64,000 nt of DNA from positions 76,367,494-76,431,493 of the forward strand of contig CM042013.1 of the NCBI GenBank assembly GCA_023525715.1. The letters run 5' to 3'. The stretch's first letter is position 1; each line of letters begins with the position of its first letter. The stretch comes from Cichorium intybus (taxonomy: Eukaryota; Streptophyta; Magnoliopsida; Asterales; Asteraceae). Positions 35,952 to 47,393 of the stretch are shown here, piece by piece. The notes under the pieces are model-generated. The model saw nothing but the letters and a program-made list of their open reading frames with translations. It searched no databases and was not told the DNA's origin. The translations under genes and the position numbers were made by a program.

Positions 35952-38650
35952 TGTGACATCCGCCTAAAATGGATTCGGGTCAACCCAACCCAATTGGAAA
36001 TTTAATAAACCCTACTCGAGCTTACTTGACGCTAATAGGATCAAAACCCATACAATACGATATAAATTGACGTTAATAGCAATATAGCATAGAATAACGT
36101 TATAACTATAATCAAATTAAATTATGATACCATATTAAAATCAAATCAAAGTATGATGCTCTAATTAAATTAAAGAATCAAACTTGAATGCTATAATTAA
36201 ACTTCAAATCAAAGTAGATTGTTATAATCAAATAATAACCTATTTTTTTATAAAACTCTATTTTTATAAACTCTACATTAAATTTTATAAAAATTTTATA
36301 TTAGTTAGTGTATTACATAGAGATGCTTGTGCTAGAGGGAAATTATGAAGACCACCAAAAGCCAAAAGTTATTCCCATGGTCTCCCACTCAAACCTCTCA
36401 TCATCTTTCCTTTCATTTTTCTCCCAACACATTATTCTCATCACCACTCAAATCCTCTCTATTCTTTCTCTCACTCTCAATCTCGAAATTCTTCCAAGAA
36501 ATATCAATTTTCCAGCCAAGAATAATCTCTCATACTCAAATCTTCATCCCTCTTGAAGCATTCATCAAGGTATGTTGTTAAAAGTCTCAAATTCATGAAT
36601 GAAACAAATTAAATCCACCAAACTATCTAAAACTCATTTTATGCATAAACCTGATTTTTCTCAGGATCCCATCAATAAAATAAGAAGTTCTGGAAATGTT
36701 CAGAAAATAACTTATTTTTATTGAATTACTATAATTATTGCAATAAAATAGGGCAATAATTCACATAAAATACTTTTTGCAGTCAATAAATTCTAGGAAC
36801 CTTTTGGAACAACCCATATATTGAGTAAAGTGGATTTATAAAATTTCATGCATTTATATTACTGTTTGATGCTTATTTTGTATTTTATTTTGTTGTAGAT
36901 AAATAAATTGCAAAATATAGTTATGTATGTTAAAAACTAGATTTTATATTTTTCGCACCTTATTAACATTTTAAAGACTCCATGACAAAATTTACAGATT
37001 TTTGTAAGAAGGCTTGCTTATTATTCCTGATTTAATGATTATTTAATGGTTTAAATTGATAATAAATAGCTACACATGTCCAAAAATTATAAAACCTTAT
37101 CAGAATATCATATATAGCATGTTAATCATAAATAAAATGTCTAATGAATTTCTCTTAATAGTTTCCTATTATTTATGATTTTATTGATTAGTTAATAATG
37201 AAAAACATAAGAAATACTTCCCATAGTTCAAAATATCCAAAATCTTTACAGTAGTCTCAATATAATGTTAGAAAACTATGGTTAAGTTTCCAGAATTTTT
37301 AGGAATCATTTATTATTTGTCCCGAATTTTGTTGTGGTTTAATTATTAAAATACTAAATAAATACTAACACAGTTAAGAAAAATATGAAACTTTTACAGT
37401 AATTACTATTTTATGAAATAATGATTTTCTGATAATTTAAGAATGTTTCATTAATATTTAGTATTTAAAACCATTTTCCTAAATATCTAAGCATGTAAAA
37501 TGCATTTTTAATGATTATTTCATATAAATAATTGTTTATAATATATAAAATTTGTAAATACTTATAATTTGACTAGTTATTATTTTAATAAGAAATTATT
37601 AAAATCTTGCCTAATGTGAAGATATAAATTAATTAAGAAAGTAATTAATTCAATTTAAAATTCATTTAACATATGAATACATTAATATTCAAATAAAAAT
37701 TTGGATTATTGTTAATTCATCTAATATAAGAATATGTGTCTAATTATTTTTATTAATAATATATTCCCGTTTATCGATTCCCAAGCCAAAACTATTAATT
37801 ATATTAGGTTCTACGACATTTTGACTCGAGCCGTCTATCGTACAACACGCGCATTCCTTATTGGACTAATGTGAGTAATCTACCCCATATTTTATAATTT
37901 TCAATACTTTTGGGGTGTATCATGTGGTTTTAATATGTTACAACTTCATTTTATTATTTTTTCACCATTGAGACATTGTTGGGACATTTATACATGAATC
38001 ATTATTTGTATAATTATTGTTTGTTTACGCTACATGTACTTGTAGTGCATTACAATTTTTAGTCTAATCTCCATGACTATGCCCGTATTCTTGAGGTACG
38101 TTATGGACAATAATAGCGCTATTGGGTTGACCACCCCGCCTTGGGACGCTAAGGTGATTGATTGCACGTGGTTGAGTGTGTATGATGATTAGATGATCCA
38201 TCCTATATATATACATATATATGTATATATAGGGTGAGGACTTATTGTTGTTGTTATCATTTGTTAATCAATTTTTAATTTATAAACTGTTATCTCAATA
38301 ACAGTTGCTTGCCAACTTCAAAAGAAAACAAATTTCAAATTATTCAAACTCACAATTTTCTTTAATAAAACTAGATTACTCACCAACTCTCGTAGTTGAC
38401 ATGTTTTTACCCATGATGCAGATTTGAAGAATGAAGTTGATGAAAAGTAGGGTGTACCTTAGAAACCCACAAGACTATTTAAATTTGATGTAATAAATGT
38501 TGTTGTATTTGGATTTGTATTTGTATGTTGTGGATCTTGTTTGCATACTTAGTACTTAATTGAATCTAATCATATTATAACATAGTTATCATGAGACTTT
38601 GAACAATATATCACGCCTTGATCGATTCCGCCAAGGATCGGGGTGTGACA
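35952..38650 (+). repeat. Gyp-1 5' LTR, 2699 bp
   Basis: This is the full-length LTR. It contains a 12-bp perfect palindrome AATAGCGCTATT (38112-38123) and a long AT palindrome around TATATACATATATATGTATA (about 38204-38230). No gene was seen; the ORFs at 36308-36581 are accidental and recur in the 3' LTR. Confidence 0.93.
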
Positions 38651-39482
38651 GATTGGTATCAGAGCCCTTGACTATAGGGAATTAGGTTAATTGCCTTGAC
38701 CTAGTCTATAGCCTCTAGGGTCCTCTCGTATGCTAGTTTATAAAATGCACACACAACTGCATGCAATTCGCACTTAGAAAATCCTAGGAATACCTTTGTG
38801 TGCTAATTGCTCCCTTATGTGCTTACATATTATTCCCGACACTTATATGTGTGCATACACTTGTGAATTTTCTCCTCTTTCTCTTAAAATCACATACATA
38901 CTCAAATGGTTTCAAAATAAAAATTTATATACATATATATATATTCCTTAGAGCTCATAGAAAATTAAAAGTCATTCACTCTAGTTGGGTAGGATCAAAG
39001 TAATGTACGCGTAGTAACTGGAAGGGGGAGGTGCCGGTAGCCCGAAAGTCCTGACTAGGTAAGCATTCGTATACATCCCAATCAACCGAGGGACCAGTTT
39101 GCTTACCTGGGGACCAAAGGCGAGAGTTCCCAAACCTATAGGCCAAAGCGCGTCACTCACATTACTTTTGAGCCATCAAAATACCCGACCTTATCAAACG
39201 TATCCGAAAGGATACACTCCAAAATGGCCAACTCATTGGACTATTAAGTTCCCTAATTGGCCTTGAAGTGGGAAAAACATGTGAAAACATAGTATTGTGG
39301 GGGCCCACGCAAGTGCTACATGCTTCACATTTAGTACCCATGGAAAGCCCAAAAGGTGCCCAACACTCCTAACAATGGCCCAACAAGAGTTTTACAATCA
39401 TTTCACCCAACAATGTCTACAAACTTAATTTCCATAATCAATTTACAAATAACTCACAAGTCCATATGCGTGTTTCTCATAG
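38651..39482 (+). other. Gyp-1 PBS and leader
   Basis: The PBS TGGTATCAGAGC (38654) is complementary to the initiator Met tRNA 3' end. The leader that follows has no gene. Confidence 0.85.
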
Positions 39483-41060
39483 ATGGCATTACGACCCCCA
39501 TACGTTGCTCGCAGCAACCGAAGGATAGCCGCCCTTATCGCTAAGGAGGTAGCAAACGTCATCCCAACAATTGCAACCCAACTTCAAGCTCTTCAGCCGC
39601 AAGCTCCAGCAACCACTCCTCGTTGCTCGTTTAAGCACTTTCGTAACTGCAATCTGCCTTACTTCAAAGGCATCGATGGTGCCAACGCACTCCTTACATG
39701 GATCGAAGAAATGTAGAGTACTTTCATCCATAGCGAGTGTCCTGAGGACCTGATGGTCCGTCATGCCACAGGGTGCCTCCAAGGTCATGCTCTCAGCTGG
39801 TGGAACCTAGAAAAACGGGCAAAATGAGAGGCTGTTGCCTTGGGAATGACCTGGTCAACACTAAAGGAACGCATGATGGAGAAGTTCTGCCCTGACAGCG
39901 AATTGCAAATTCTCGAGGAGGAATTCTGGAATCCGAAATAGGTAGGAGCCGACAACGCGACCTACACAAATAGATTCCATGATCTCTCAAGACTCCTACC
40001 TCACATGGTTCAACCTATGAAAACTGTAATACGCCGCTACATCAAAGGGTTACCGTGCCAGATCCGTGATTCGGTGACCAGCAGCAGGCCATCTACCCTG
40101 GAATCCGCTATTGAAATAGCAGGTCAACTCAACGAGGACAATGTGAACGATGGTGTCCTCCCATGCAAGGGTTTAAAGATGTCTACTGAAAAGCCGACCC
40201 TTGAGACTCCCCTAATTGTCAAGTCCGAGTCCTCACACCGACACGACAAAAAGAAGCGGAAAAGCCATCACCACAACCATGCTGTTATTACCCCTGCCAC
40301 TCCTATCTCCTAAGTCACCCCACAACCCCAACCAAACAAAAATCCGTATACAGGACCTCACCCCCTCTGTAACCATTGTAACTATCACCATATGTCCACC
40401 AGCCCGTGTCGCCTTTGTACCACTTGTGGTCGCTATGGCCACTTGGCGGACACATGCCGTGCACCAAAAACTCAGCGACCATTCGCTCTACCCTCAAATC
40501 AGCAAACACAAACTCGGTATCCAACTGGAACATGCTTTAACTGTGGTGACCCCACCCATTTCAGAAACGCGTGTCCTAGGCTTGTCAATATCATTAACAC
40601 TCAAGCCCAGGCAAATCCAACAATGCATGTTCTAGCTCCCAAAGGCCGAGCATTTGTCATTACCGCAACCCAAGCACAGACCGATAATAAGGTCGTAAAT
40701 GGTACGTTTCTCATAAATGACTGCTATGCGTCAGTACTTTTTGATTCAGGTGCCGATAAAAGTTTTGTGTCTTTGGAATTTGAACCCATACTTCACACAC
40801 CTCGCACGATTCTTGATGAAAACTTTACCGTAGAAGTCGCCAATGGAAAATACATTTCACTCAATGCAGTCATCCAAGATTGCACTTTCGATTTTTGCGG
40901 TCATAAATTTTCCGTCAATTTAGTTCCTATGGAACTTGGTAGCTTCGACATCATCGTGGGAATGGATTGGCTATCCCAATACCATGCTGAAATAGTATGT
41001 TACGAGAAGTTTATTCGTATTCCTCTTGCCGACGGTCAAAGTCATCGTATTTATGGCTAG
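39483..41060 (+). pseudogene. Gyp-1 gag and protease
   Basis: One continuous frame from the ATG at 39483 is interrupted by stops at 39714, 39825, 39939 and 40311, and again at 41058. Gag shows FRNCNLPYFKGIDGANALLTW and YTNRFHDLSRLLPHM. Two CCHC zinc knuckles follow (CTTCGRYGHLADTC, CFNCGDPTHFRNAC), then the protease (VLFDSGADKSFVS, FDIIVGMDWLSQYHAEI). There are no frameshifts in this part, only nonsense changes. Confidence 0.9.
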
Positions 41061-44011
41061 ACTCGTTCAAAAAAGCTTAGTCTTATGTCATGTACTCAAG
41101 ATCGATAATATCTACGTAAAGAATACATGGCTTTCTTAGCCCATGTGGTGGAAACAAAGGTCGAAAAAAAGAAGATCGAAGATATTCCGATTGTACGAGA
41201 CTTTCCCGACATATTTCCCGATGACGTATCTGGACTCCCTCCAGTACGTGAGCTAGAGTTCCGCATCGATCTCGTTCCTGAGGCTGCTCCCATAGCCAAG
41301 TCTCCATATCGGTTGGATCCAACCAAGATGCAAGAATTGGCAAGTCAGCTCCAAGAATTAACCGATAAGGGATTTATCCGCCCTAGTACTTCACCCTGGG
41401 GAGACCCGGTTCTCTTCATCAAAAAGAAAGATGGTTCGTTTCGTATGTGTATCGATTATCGGGAGTTAAATAAATTGACCATCAAGAACCGATATCCGTT
41501 ACCTCGGATCGACGACCTTTTTGATCAGCTTCAAGGAGCTTCATGCTTCTCAAAAATCTACCTCCGCTCGGGTTATCACCAACTTCGAGTACGGGAAGAA
41601 GACATCCCCAAAACCATTTTCCGAACCCGCTATGGTCATTACGAGTTCACCGTTATGCCTTTTGGCCTAACGAATGCCCCTGCCGCATTCATGGACTTGA
41701 TGAATCGGGTATTTAAACCTTATCTCGACTGTTTTGTTATCGTCTTTATTGATGAATCCTCATTTACTCCAAGACAAAGGCAGACCATGAAAGACACCTT
41801 CGTCTAAGTCTTCAAACATTGCAAGGAAATCAGCTTTATGCCAAATTTTCGAAATGCGAGTTTTGGTTAAAAGAGGTACAATTCCTCGGTCATATTGTAA
41901 GTGACAAGGGTATTTTAGTCGATCCCGCAAAAGTTGAAGCAGTCAAGAATTGGAAAGCCCCACGTACCCCCAAGGAAATTCGATCATTCCTCGGTTTAGC
42001 CGGCTATTACCGGCGTTTCATTTCAAATTTCTCAAAGATCGCTTTACCGCATAATTTTCTCACTTGCAAGGGTACGTCATTTGATTGGGGACCCATGCAG
42101 GAAGACGCTTTCCAAACTCTTAAACAAAGATTGTGTGACGCTCCAATTCTTACACTCCCTGAAGGATCCGAAGATTTCGTGGTATACTGCGATGCCTCCA
42201 ATCTCGGTCTAGGTTGTGTTTTGATGCAAATGGGAAAGGTTATAGCTTACGCATCGCGACAAATCAAAATCCATGAAAGGAATTATACTCATGATTTGGA
42301 GCTCGGTGCCGTGGTTTTCGCTCTTAAAATTTGGAGGCATTACCTTTACGGCACTAAATGCGTAATTTTCACCGACCACAAGAGCTTGCAACATATTCTT
42401 AATCAAAAGGAACTCAACATGAGACAAACACGTTGGGTTGAACTCCTAAATGATTACGAGTGTGAAATACGCTATCATCCGGGCAAGGCAAACGTGGTAG
42501 CCGACGCGTTAAGTCGAAAAGAACATGCCAAAGCATTTCATCTAATATGTTCTCCTATCTTGTCCAATCTCAGTGACCGAATTCGAGGAGCCCAACACTC
42601 GGCAATTACCGAAAATGACATGCCCACGGGAATTGATGGGGAGTTGGAAAGTAAATCTGATGGTATTTTCTATTATCAAGATCGCATCTGGATCCCAGAT
42701 CGCGACAATCTTCGTACCTTCCTGATGGAAGAAATCCATAAAACTCGATATTCCATTCATCCTGGTGCTGACAAGATGTATCATGGCCTGAGAACCAATT
42801 ATTGGTGGTCGGGAATGAAAAATGATATTGCTTTATTCGTGGCCAAATGTCTTACATGTTCCAGGGTCAAAGCAGAACATCAACGACCCTCTGGACTATT
42901 GGTCCAACCGGTAATCCCCAAGTGGAAATGGGAAGCGATCGCCATGGATTTCGTAACCAAACTTCCCCGTACCACCAAGGGACACGACAGCATTTGGGTA
43001 ATCATTGACCGTTTGACCAAATCCGCTCATCTCCTTCCCATCCGTGAACATTTCAAGGTCGAACAACTTGCTCGGATTTACATCGATGAGATAGTTAGTC
43101 GGCATGGCATCCCTCTCAGCATCATTTCAGATCGTGATGGGAGATTTCTCTCTCGGTTTTGGTAATCACTTCAAGCAGCCATGTGAACCCGCCTCGATCT
43201 CAGTACCGCCTATCATCCTCAGACCGATGGTCAATCTGAGAGGACAATTCAAACACTCAAAGATATGTTGAGGGCGTGTGTCTTAGACTTCGGAGGAAAC
43301 TCAGACTCTCATTTACCGTTGGTGGAATTTTCCTATAATAACAGTTATCATTCTAGCATCGGGATGCCACCATTTGAGGCATTATATGGCCGTAAATGCC
43401 GATCTCCTATTTGCTGGCATGAAATGGCCGAGTCCTATGTAATTCGCGCAAAAGTGGATTCTCCAATCGTTGGTCCTGAGCTTATCTAGGAAACAACCGA
43501 CAAAATCACTCAGATTCGCAATAACCTTCTCACAGCTCGTAGCCGACAAAAGAGTTACGCCGATAAGCGACGCAAACCGCTTGAATTTACCATGGGTGAC
43601 ATGGTCATGTTAAAAGTGTCCCCATGGAAAGGTGTGGTTCGATTTGGACGCAAGGGTAAATTGGCACCACGCTACGTAGGCCCGTTTAAAATCCTGAAAA
43701 GGATCGGACCAGTGGCCTACGAGTTGGATCTACCAACAGAGCTTAAGAAAGTTCACCCAGTATTTCATATAGCCAACCTCAAGAAGTGTTTAGCAGACGA
43801 GAACCTTCATGTTCCTCTCGAGGATATCGAAATCGACGAGACAATGCAATTTATCGAGAAACCCTTGGAAATTGCCGACCGGAAGGAAATGCAACTCAAA
43901 AGAAGTCGCATTCCCCTTGTCAAGGTCAGGTGGCAGTCGGCACGTGGACCCGGGTATACATGGGAGCGTGAGGATCATATGCGTACCAAATACCCGCAGC
44001 TTTTCTCTTAA
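41061..44011 (+). pseudogene. Gyp-1 pol: RT, RNase H, integrase, chromodomain
   Basis: The reverse transcriptase shows FRMCIDYRELNKLT and VMPFGLTNAPAAFMDLM. In motif A the usual KIDLRSGYHQ reads KIYLRSGYHQ, so the catalytic Asp is Tyr. In the FIDD box a 1-base deletion after the first Asp (about 41753) shifts the frame. RNase H (VVYCDASNLGLG, FTDHKSLQHI), an HHCC zinc finger (H..H..CLTCSRVK) and the integrase core (MDFVTKLPR, ISDRDGRF) follow. Stops are at 43163 and 43487. The C-terminus (VKVRWQ, TWEREDHMRTKYPQLF) is the end of a chromodomain, which places it among chromoviruses. Confidence 0.92.
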
Positions 44012-44061
44012 GGTACTCTCTTCTTAAATTTCGGGACGAAGTTTCCTAAAGTAGGGGAGAC

Positions 44062-45492
44062 TGTGACATCTGCCTAAAATAGATTCGGGTAAACCCAACC
44101 CAATTGGAAATTTAATAAACCCTACTCGAGCTTACTTGACGCTAGTAGGATCAAAACCCATACAATACGATATAAATTGACGTTAATAGCAATATAGCAT
44201 AGTATAACGTTATAACTATAATCAAATTAAATCATGATACCATATTAAAATCAAATCAAAGTATGATGCTCTAGTTAAATTAAAAGAATCAAACTTGAAT
44301 GCTATAATTAAACTTCAAATCAAAGTAGATTGTTGTAATCAAATAATAACCTATTTTTTTTTATAAAACTCTATTTTTATAAACTCTACATTAAATTTTA
44401 TAAAATTTTTATATTAGTTAGTGTATTACATAGAGATGCTTGTGCTAGTGGGAAATTATGAAGACCACCAAAAGCCAAAAGTTGTTCCCATGGTCTCCCA
44501 CTCAAACCTCCCATCATCTTTCCTTTCATTTTTCTCCCAACACATTATTCTCATCACCACTCAAACCCTCTCTATTCTTTCTCTCACTATCAATCTCGAA
44601 CTTCTTCCAAGAAATATTAATTTTCCAGCCAAGAACAATCTCTCATACACAAATCTTCATCCCTCTTGAAGCATTCATCAAGTTATGTTGTTAAAAGTCT
44701 CAAATTCGTGAATGAAACAAATTAAATCCACCAAACTATCTAAAACTCATTTTATGCATAAACCTGATTTTTCTCAGGATCCCATCAATAAAATAAGAAG
44801 TTCTATAAATGTTCAGAAAATAACTTATTTTTATTGAATTACTATAATTATTGCAATAAAATAGGGCAATAATTCACATAAAATACTTTTTGCAGTCAAT
44901 AAATTCTGGGAAACTTTTGGAACAACCCATATATTCAGTAAAGTGGATTTATAATAGCGCTATTGGGTTGACCACCCCGCCTTAGGACGCTAAGGTGATT
45001 GATTGCACATGGTTGAGTGTGTATGATGATTAGATGCTCCATCCTATATATATACATATATATGTATATATAAGGTGATGACTTATTGTTGTTGTTATCA
45101 TTTGTTAATCAATTTTTGATTTATAAACTGTTATCTCAATAACAGTTGGTTGCCAACTTCAAAAGAAAACAAATTTCAAATTATTCAAACTCACAATTTT
45201 CTTTAATAAAACTAGATTACTCACCAACTCTCGTAGTTGACCTGTTTTTACCCATGATGCAGATTTGAAGAATGAAGTTGATGAAAAGTAGGGTGTACCT
45301 TAGAAACCCACAAGACTATTTAAATTTGATGTTAATAAATGTTGTTGTATTTGGATTTGTATTTGTATGTTGTGGATCTTGTTTGCATACTTAGTACTTA
45401 ATTGAATCTAATCATATTATAACATAGTTGTCATGAGACTTTGAACAATATATCACGCCTTGATCGATTCCGCCAAGGATCGGGGTGTGACA
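44062..45492 (+). repeat. Gyp-1 3' LTR, 1431 bp, internally deleted
   Basis: This is nearly identical to the 5' LTR except for a 1272-bp deletion. The junction GGATTTATAATAGCGC joins the positions equivalent to 36838-36841 and 38110-38113, both ATAA. Confidence 0.93.
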
Positions 45493-46787
45493 GTTTGACC
45501 CTGCAAGTTCTTAATATTGCAATGTTTAGGCCATAATTCAATATAAACATTATTGTCCTTAGTTAATTTAGAAACACTGAGAAGGTTTTTGGTTAACTTT
45601 GGTACAATAAGCACGTTTGGCAAATGTAAATTAGGCAGAAAAGATGAACCAACATGAGAAATAGACAACTGGTTATCGTTTCCGACTTGTAGTTTGTCAT
45701 CTCCCTTGTACTCATCAGCAACATTAAGCTTTTGCAAATTTGGAGAGACGTGATCTGTAGCCCCGGAATCTAAATACCAGTTGGGATCAAAAACAGTGGA
45801 GGGACTGTAGTGTTGAGTGACGTGAGCTTGAGCTTGACGGGACTGATTTCGCGGATTTGGTCGACGGGAAGGGAAATCGGTTTGATTATCCCTTTGCCAG
45901 CAATCTATAGCTTCATGACCCTGTTTGTTGCACAGTTGACACAATGGACGACGGCGCTTGTTATCAGTATTGCAAGACCCGGAAGACGAACTGGAGTTTT
46001 GGATATTGGAGGAGCTATACGGTCGATTTGAAGAGCGATTAAATGTGAGAGCAGCTACCGAGTTGGTTTGAACAGAGTTTTGGCGAGCATGATATTGTTC
46101 AATCCTTGCTTCTTCTTGGAGTAACAGTCCGGTAAGATCATCGACAGTCATAAGATCCGTCTTCATCATAAACGCAGTGACAAAGGGTGCGCAGGAAGAG
46201 TCTAGCCCATTTAGGAGATAACCAATCAAGTCCTCATCTGATATGGGACTATGATTTGCAGCCAGGGAGTCTGCAATAGCTCTCTTACGGTCAATGTAGT
46301 CCACCATAGTCATGGACCCCTTAGAGAGAGATTGAATTTGGTCTTTAAGTTGCATTCTGGAAGCCCGAGTTTGGGCTTGAGAAGATCTGTTAATGGCTTG
46401 CCAAGCCATAAGAGAAGAGTGACATCAAGTTACCAGTGCTAGAGATTTCTCAGAAAGTGTCGACTGAAGCCAAAGTAACACAAAGCAGTCCCTTTTCTTC
46501 CACGTGATGTACGCCGGATTGGGAGCGATGGATTCCGGTGTAGCTGGAGTCGCTGTGGCAGTAGCGGTAGCAGGTGTTCCTTTAGTGGCCGGAACAACAA
46601 CAGTTTCCAGTGGTGGAGACGAATTTAGAACAAATTCTTCAAGTTCGAATGTTTCTAGGGCAGCAATAATGATTGTGCGCCATAATGAATAGTTTTCACG
46701 ATCAAGTTTGACAGCAATTGAGGGAATTTGAAAGTTTAGGGTGGATGCGTTGGTGGTGGCTAGGGTTAACAGATGTGGAGCTGCCAT
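45493..46787 (-). pseudogene. CopB gag and protease
   Basis: On the minus strand it starts MAAPHLLTL at 46787. The UBN2-type gag shows VKLDRENYSLWRTIIIAAL and QLKDQIQSLSKGSMTMVDYI. An in-frame TGA at 46427-46425 interrupts it. The zinc knuckle is CQLCNKQGHEAIDC, and the protease motif is WYLDSGATDHVSPN. The frame runs into Gyp-1 at 45497; its continuation is RGDVNNVLYRL at 35945 and leftward. Confidence 0.9.
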
Positions 46788-46860
46788 TGCAAATAAACAA
46801 TCGAGAGACAAGAGACAGAATGATATCGATAATCAGGAACTATAAGGTTAGCTCTGATAC

Positions 46861-47310
46861 TGACACGCCTAGGTCGTCCTGCGGTCAAAAATAATAAAAT
46901 ACCTCACTCTCACTAGTATAGTGGTAGTCAGGGTAGATCCACAGAAGTTTTGTGGTCAAGATAGGTGATAGATTACCAGTTGCAGTGTCACGCTACAACC
47001 AGAGGGTCTAGTCTCTACTTTCCCAAAAACAGTCCAAAAACTCAAAATCCAAACAAAGTCCCCAACAAGCATAAACTTAAATGAAACTTAAACTAAAAAC
47101 CTAACCTAGCTTGCTTACTGAAATCAGAAATATAATTCAGAAACAGAAACAAGCAAGATCAATCCCAAGGCATAAAGCATTCAAACACATCCAAAATACC
47201 AAAAACACCAATAAACATATAACCAAAGGATTAATTGTATAAAACTCAGATCCAAAACATCCAAACAGTAAACAAACGAAAATCAGAAACTTTAACCTAA
47301 TGTTAATGGT
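46861..47310 (-). repeat. CopB 5' LTR, partial
   Basis: The minus-strand LTR would end CCTAGGCGTGTCA at 46861, next to a PBS-like GTATCAGAGC (46851-46860). The distal boundary is not visible because the Athila-like LTR end begins at 47311. No gene was seen. Confidence 0.6.
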
Positions 47311-47393
47311 TGTCACACCCAAAATCACCAAGCTAAACAACTAAAACTACTAAAACTAATGTAAAACTAAGTGAAGAATAATACATACCACGA
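47311..47393 (-). repeat. End fragment of the Athila-like 3' LTR
   Basis: The minus-strand sequence ends GATTTTGGGTGTGACA at 47311. This piece is cut off at 47393 by Gyp-RKD and continues at 61583, as shown by the shared CACGA TSD. No PBS follows, as expected for a 3' LTR. Confidence 0.55.

Larger units (their letters stand above)
35952..45492 (+). mobile_element. Gyp-1, Ty3/gypsy chromovirus (Tekay-like), 9541 bp
   Basis: The LTRs are 35952-38650 and 44062-45492, with ends TGTGACATC..GGTGTGACA. The 5-bp TSD is GTTTG (35947-35951 and 45493-45497). The PBS TGGTATCAGAGC is at 38654-38665, and the PPT region AAATTTCGGGACGAAG lies before the 3' LTR. The order is gag, protease, RT, RNase H, integrase, chromodomain. 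It splits the CopB polyprotein between protease and integrase. Confidence 0.95.

Noticed and set aside
36308..36581. Two overlapping small ORFs repeated at 44421-44694
   Set aside because: Both copies lie inside the Gyp-1 LTRs, so repetition reflects LTR identity; no known domain.
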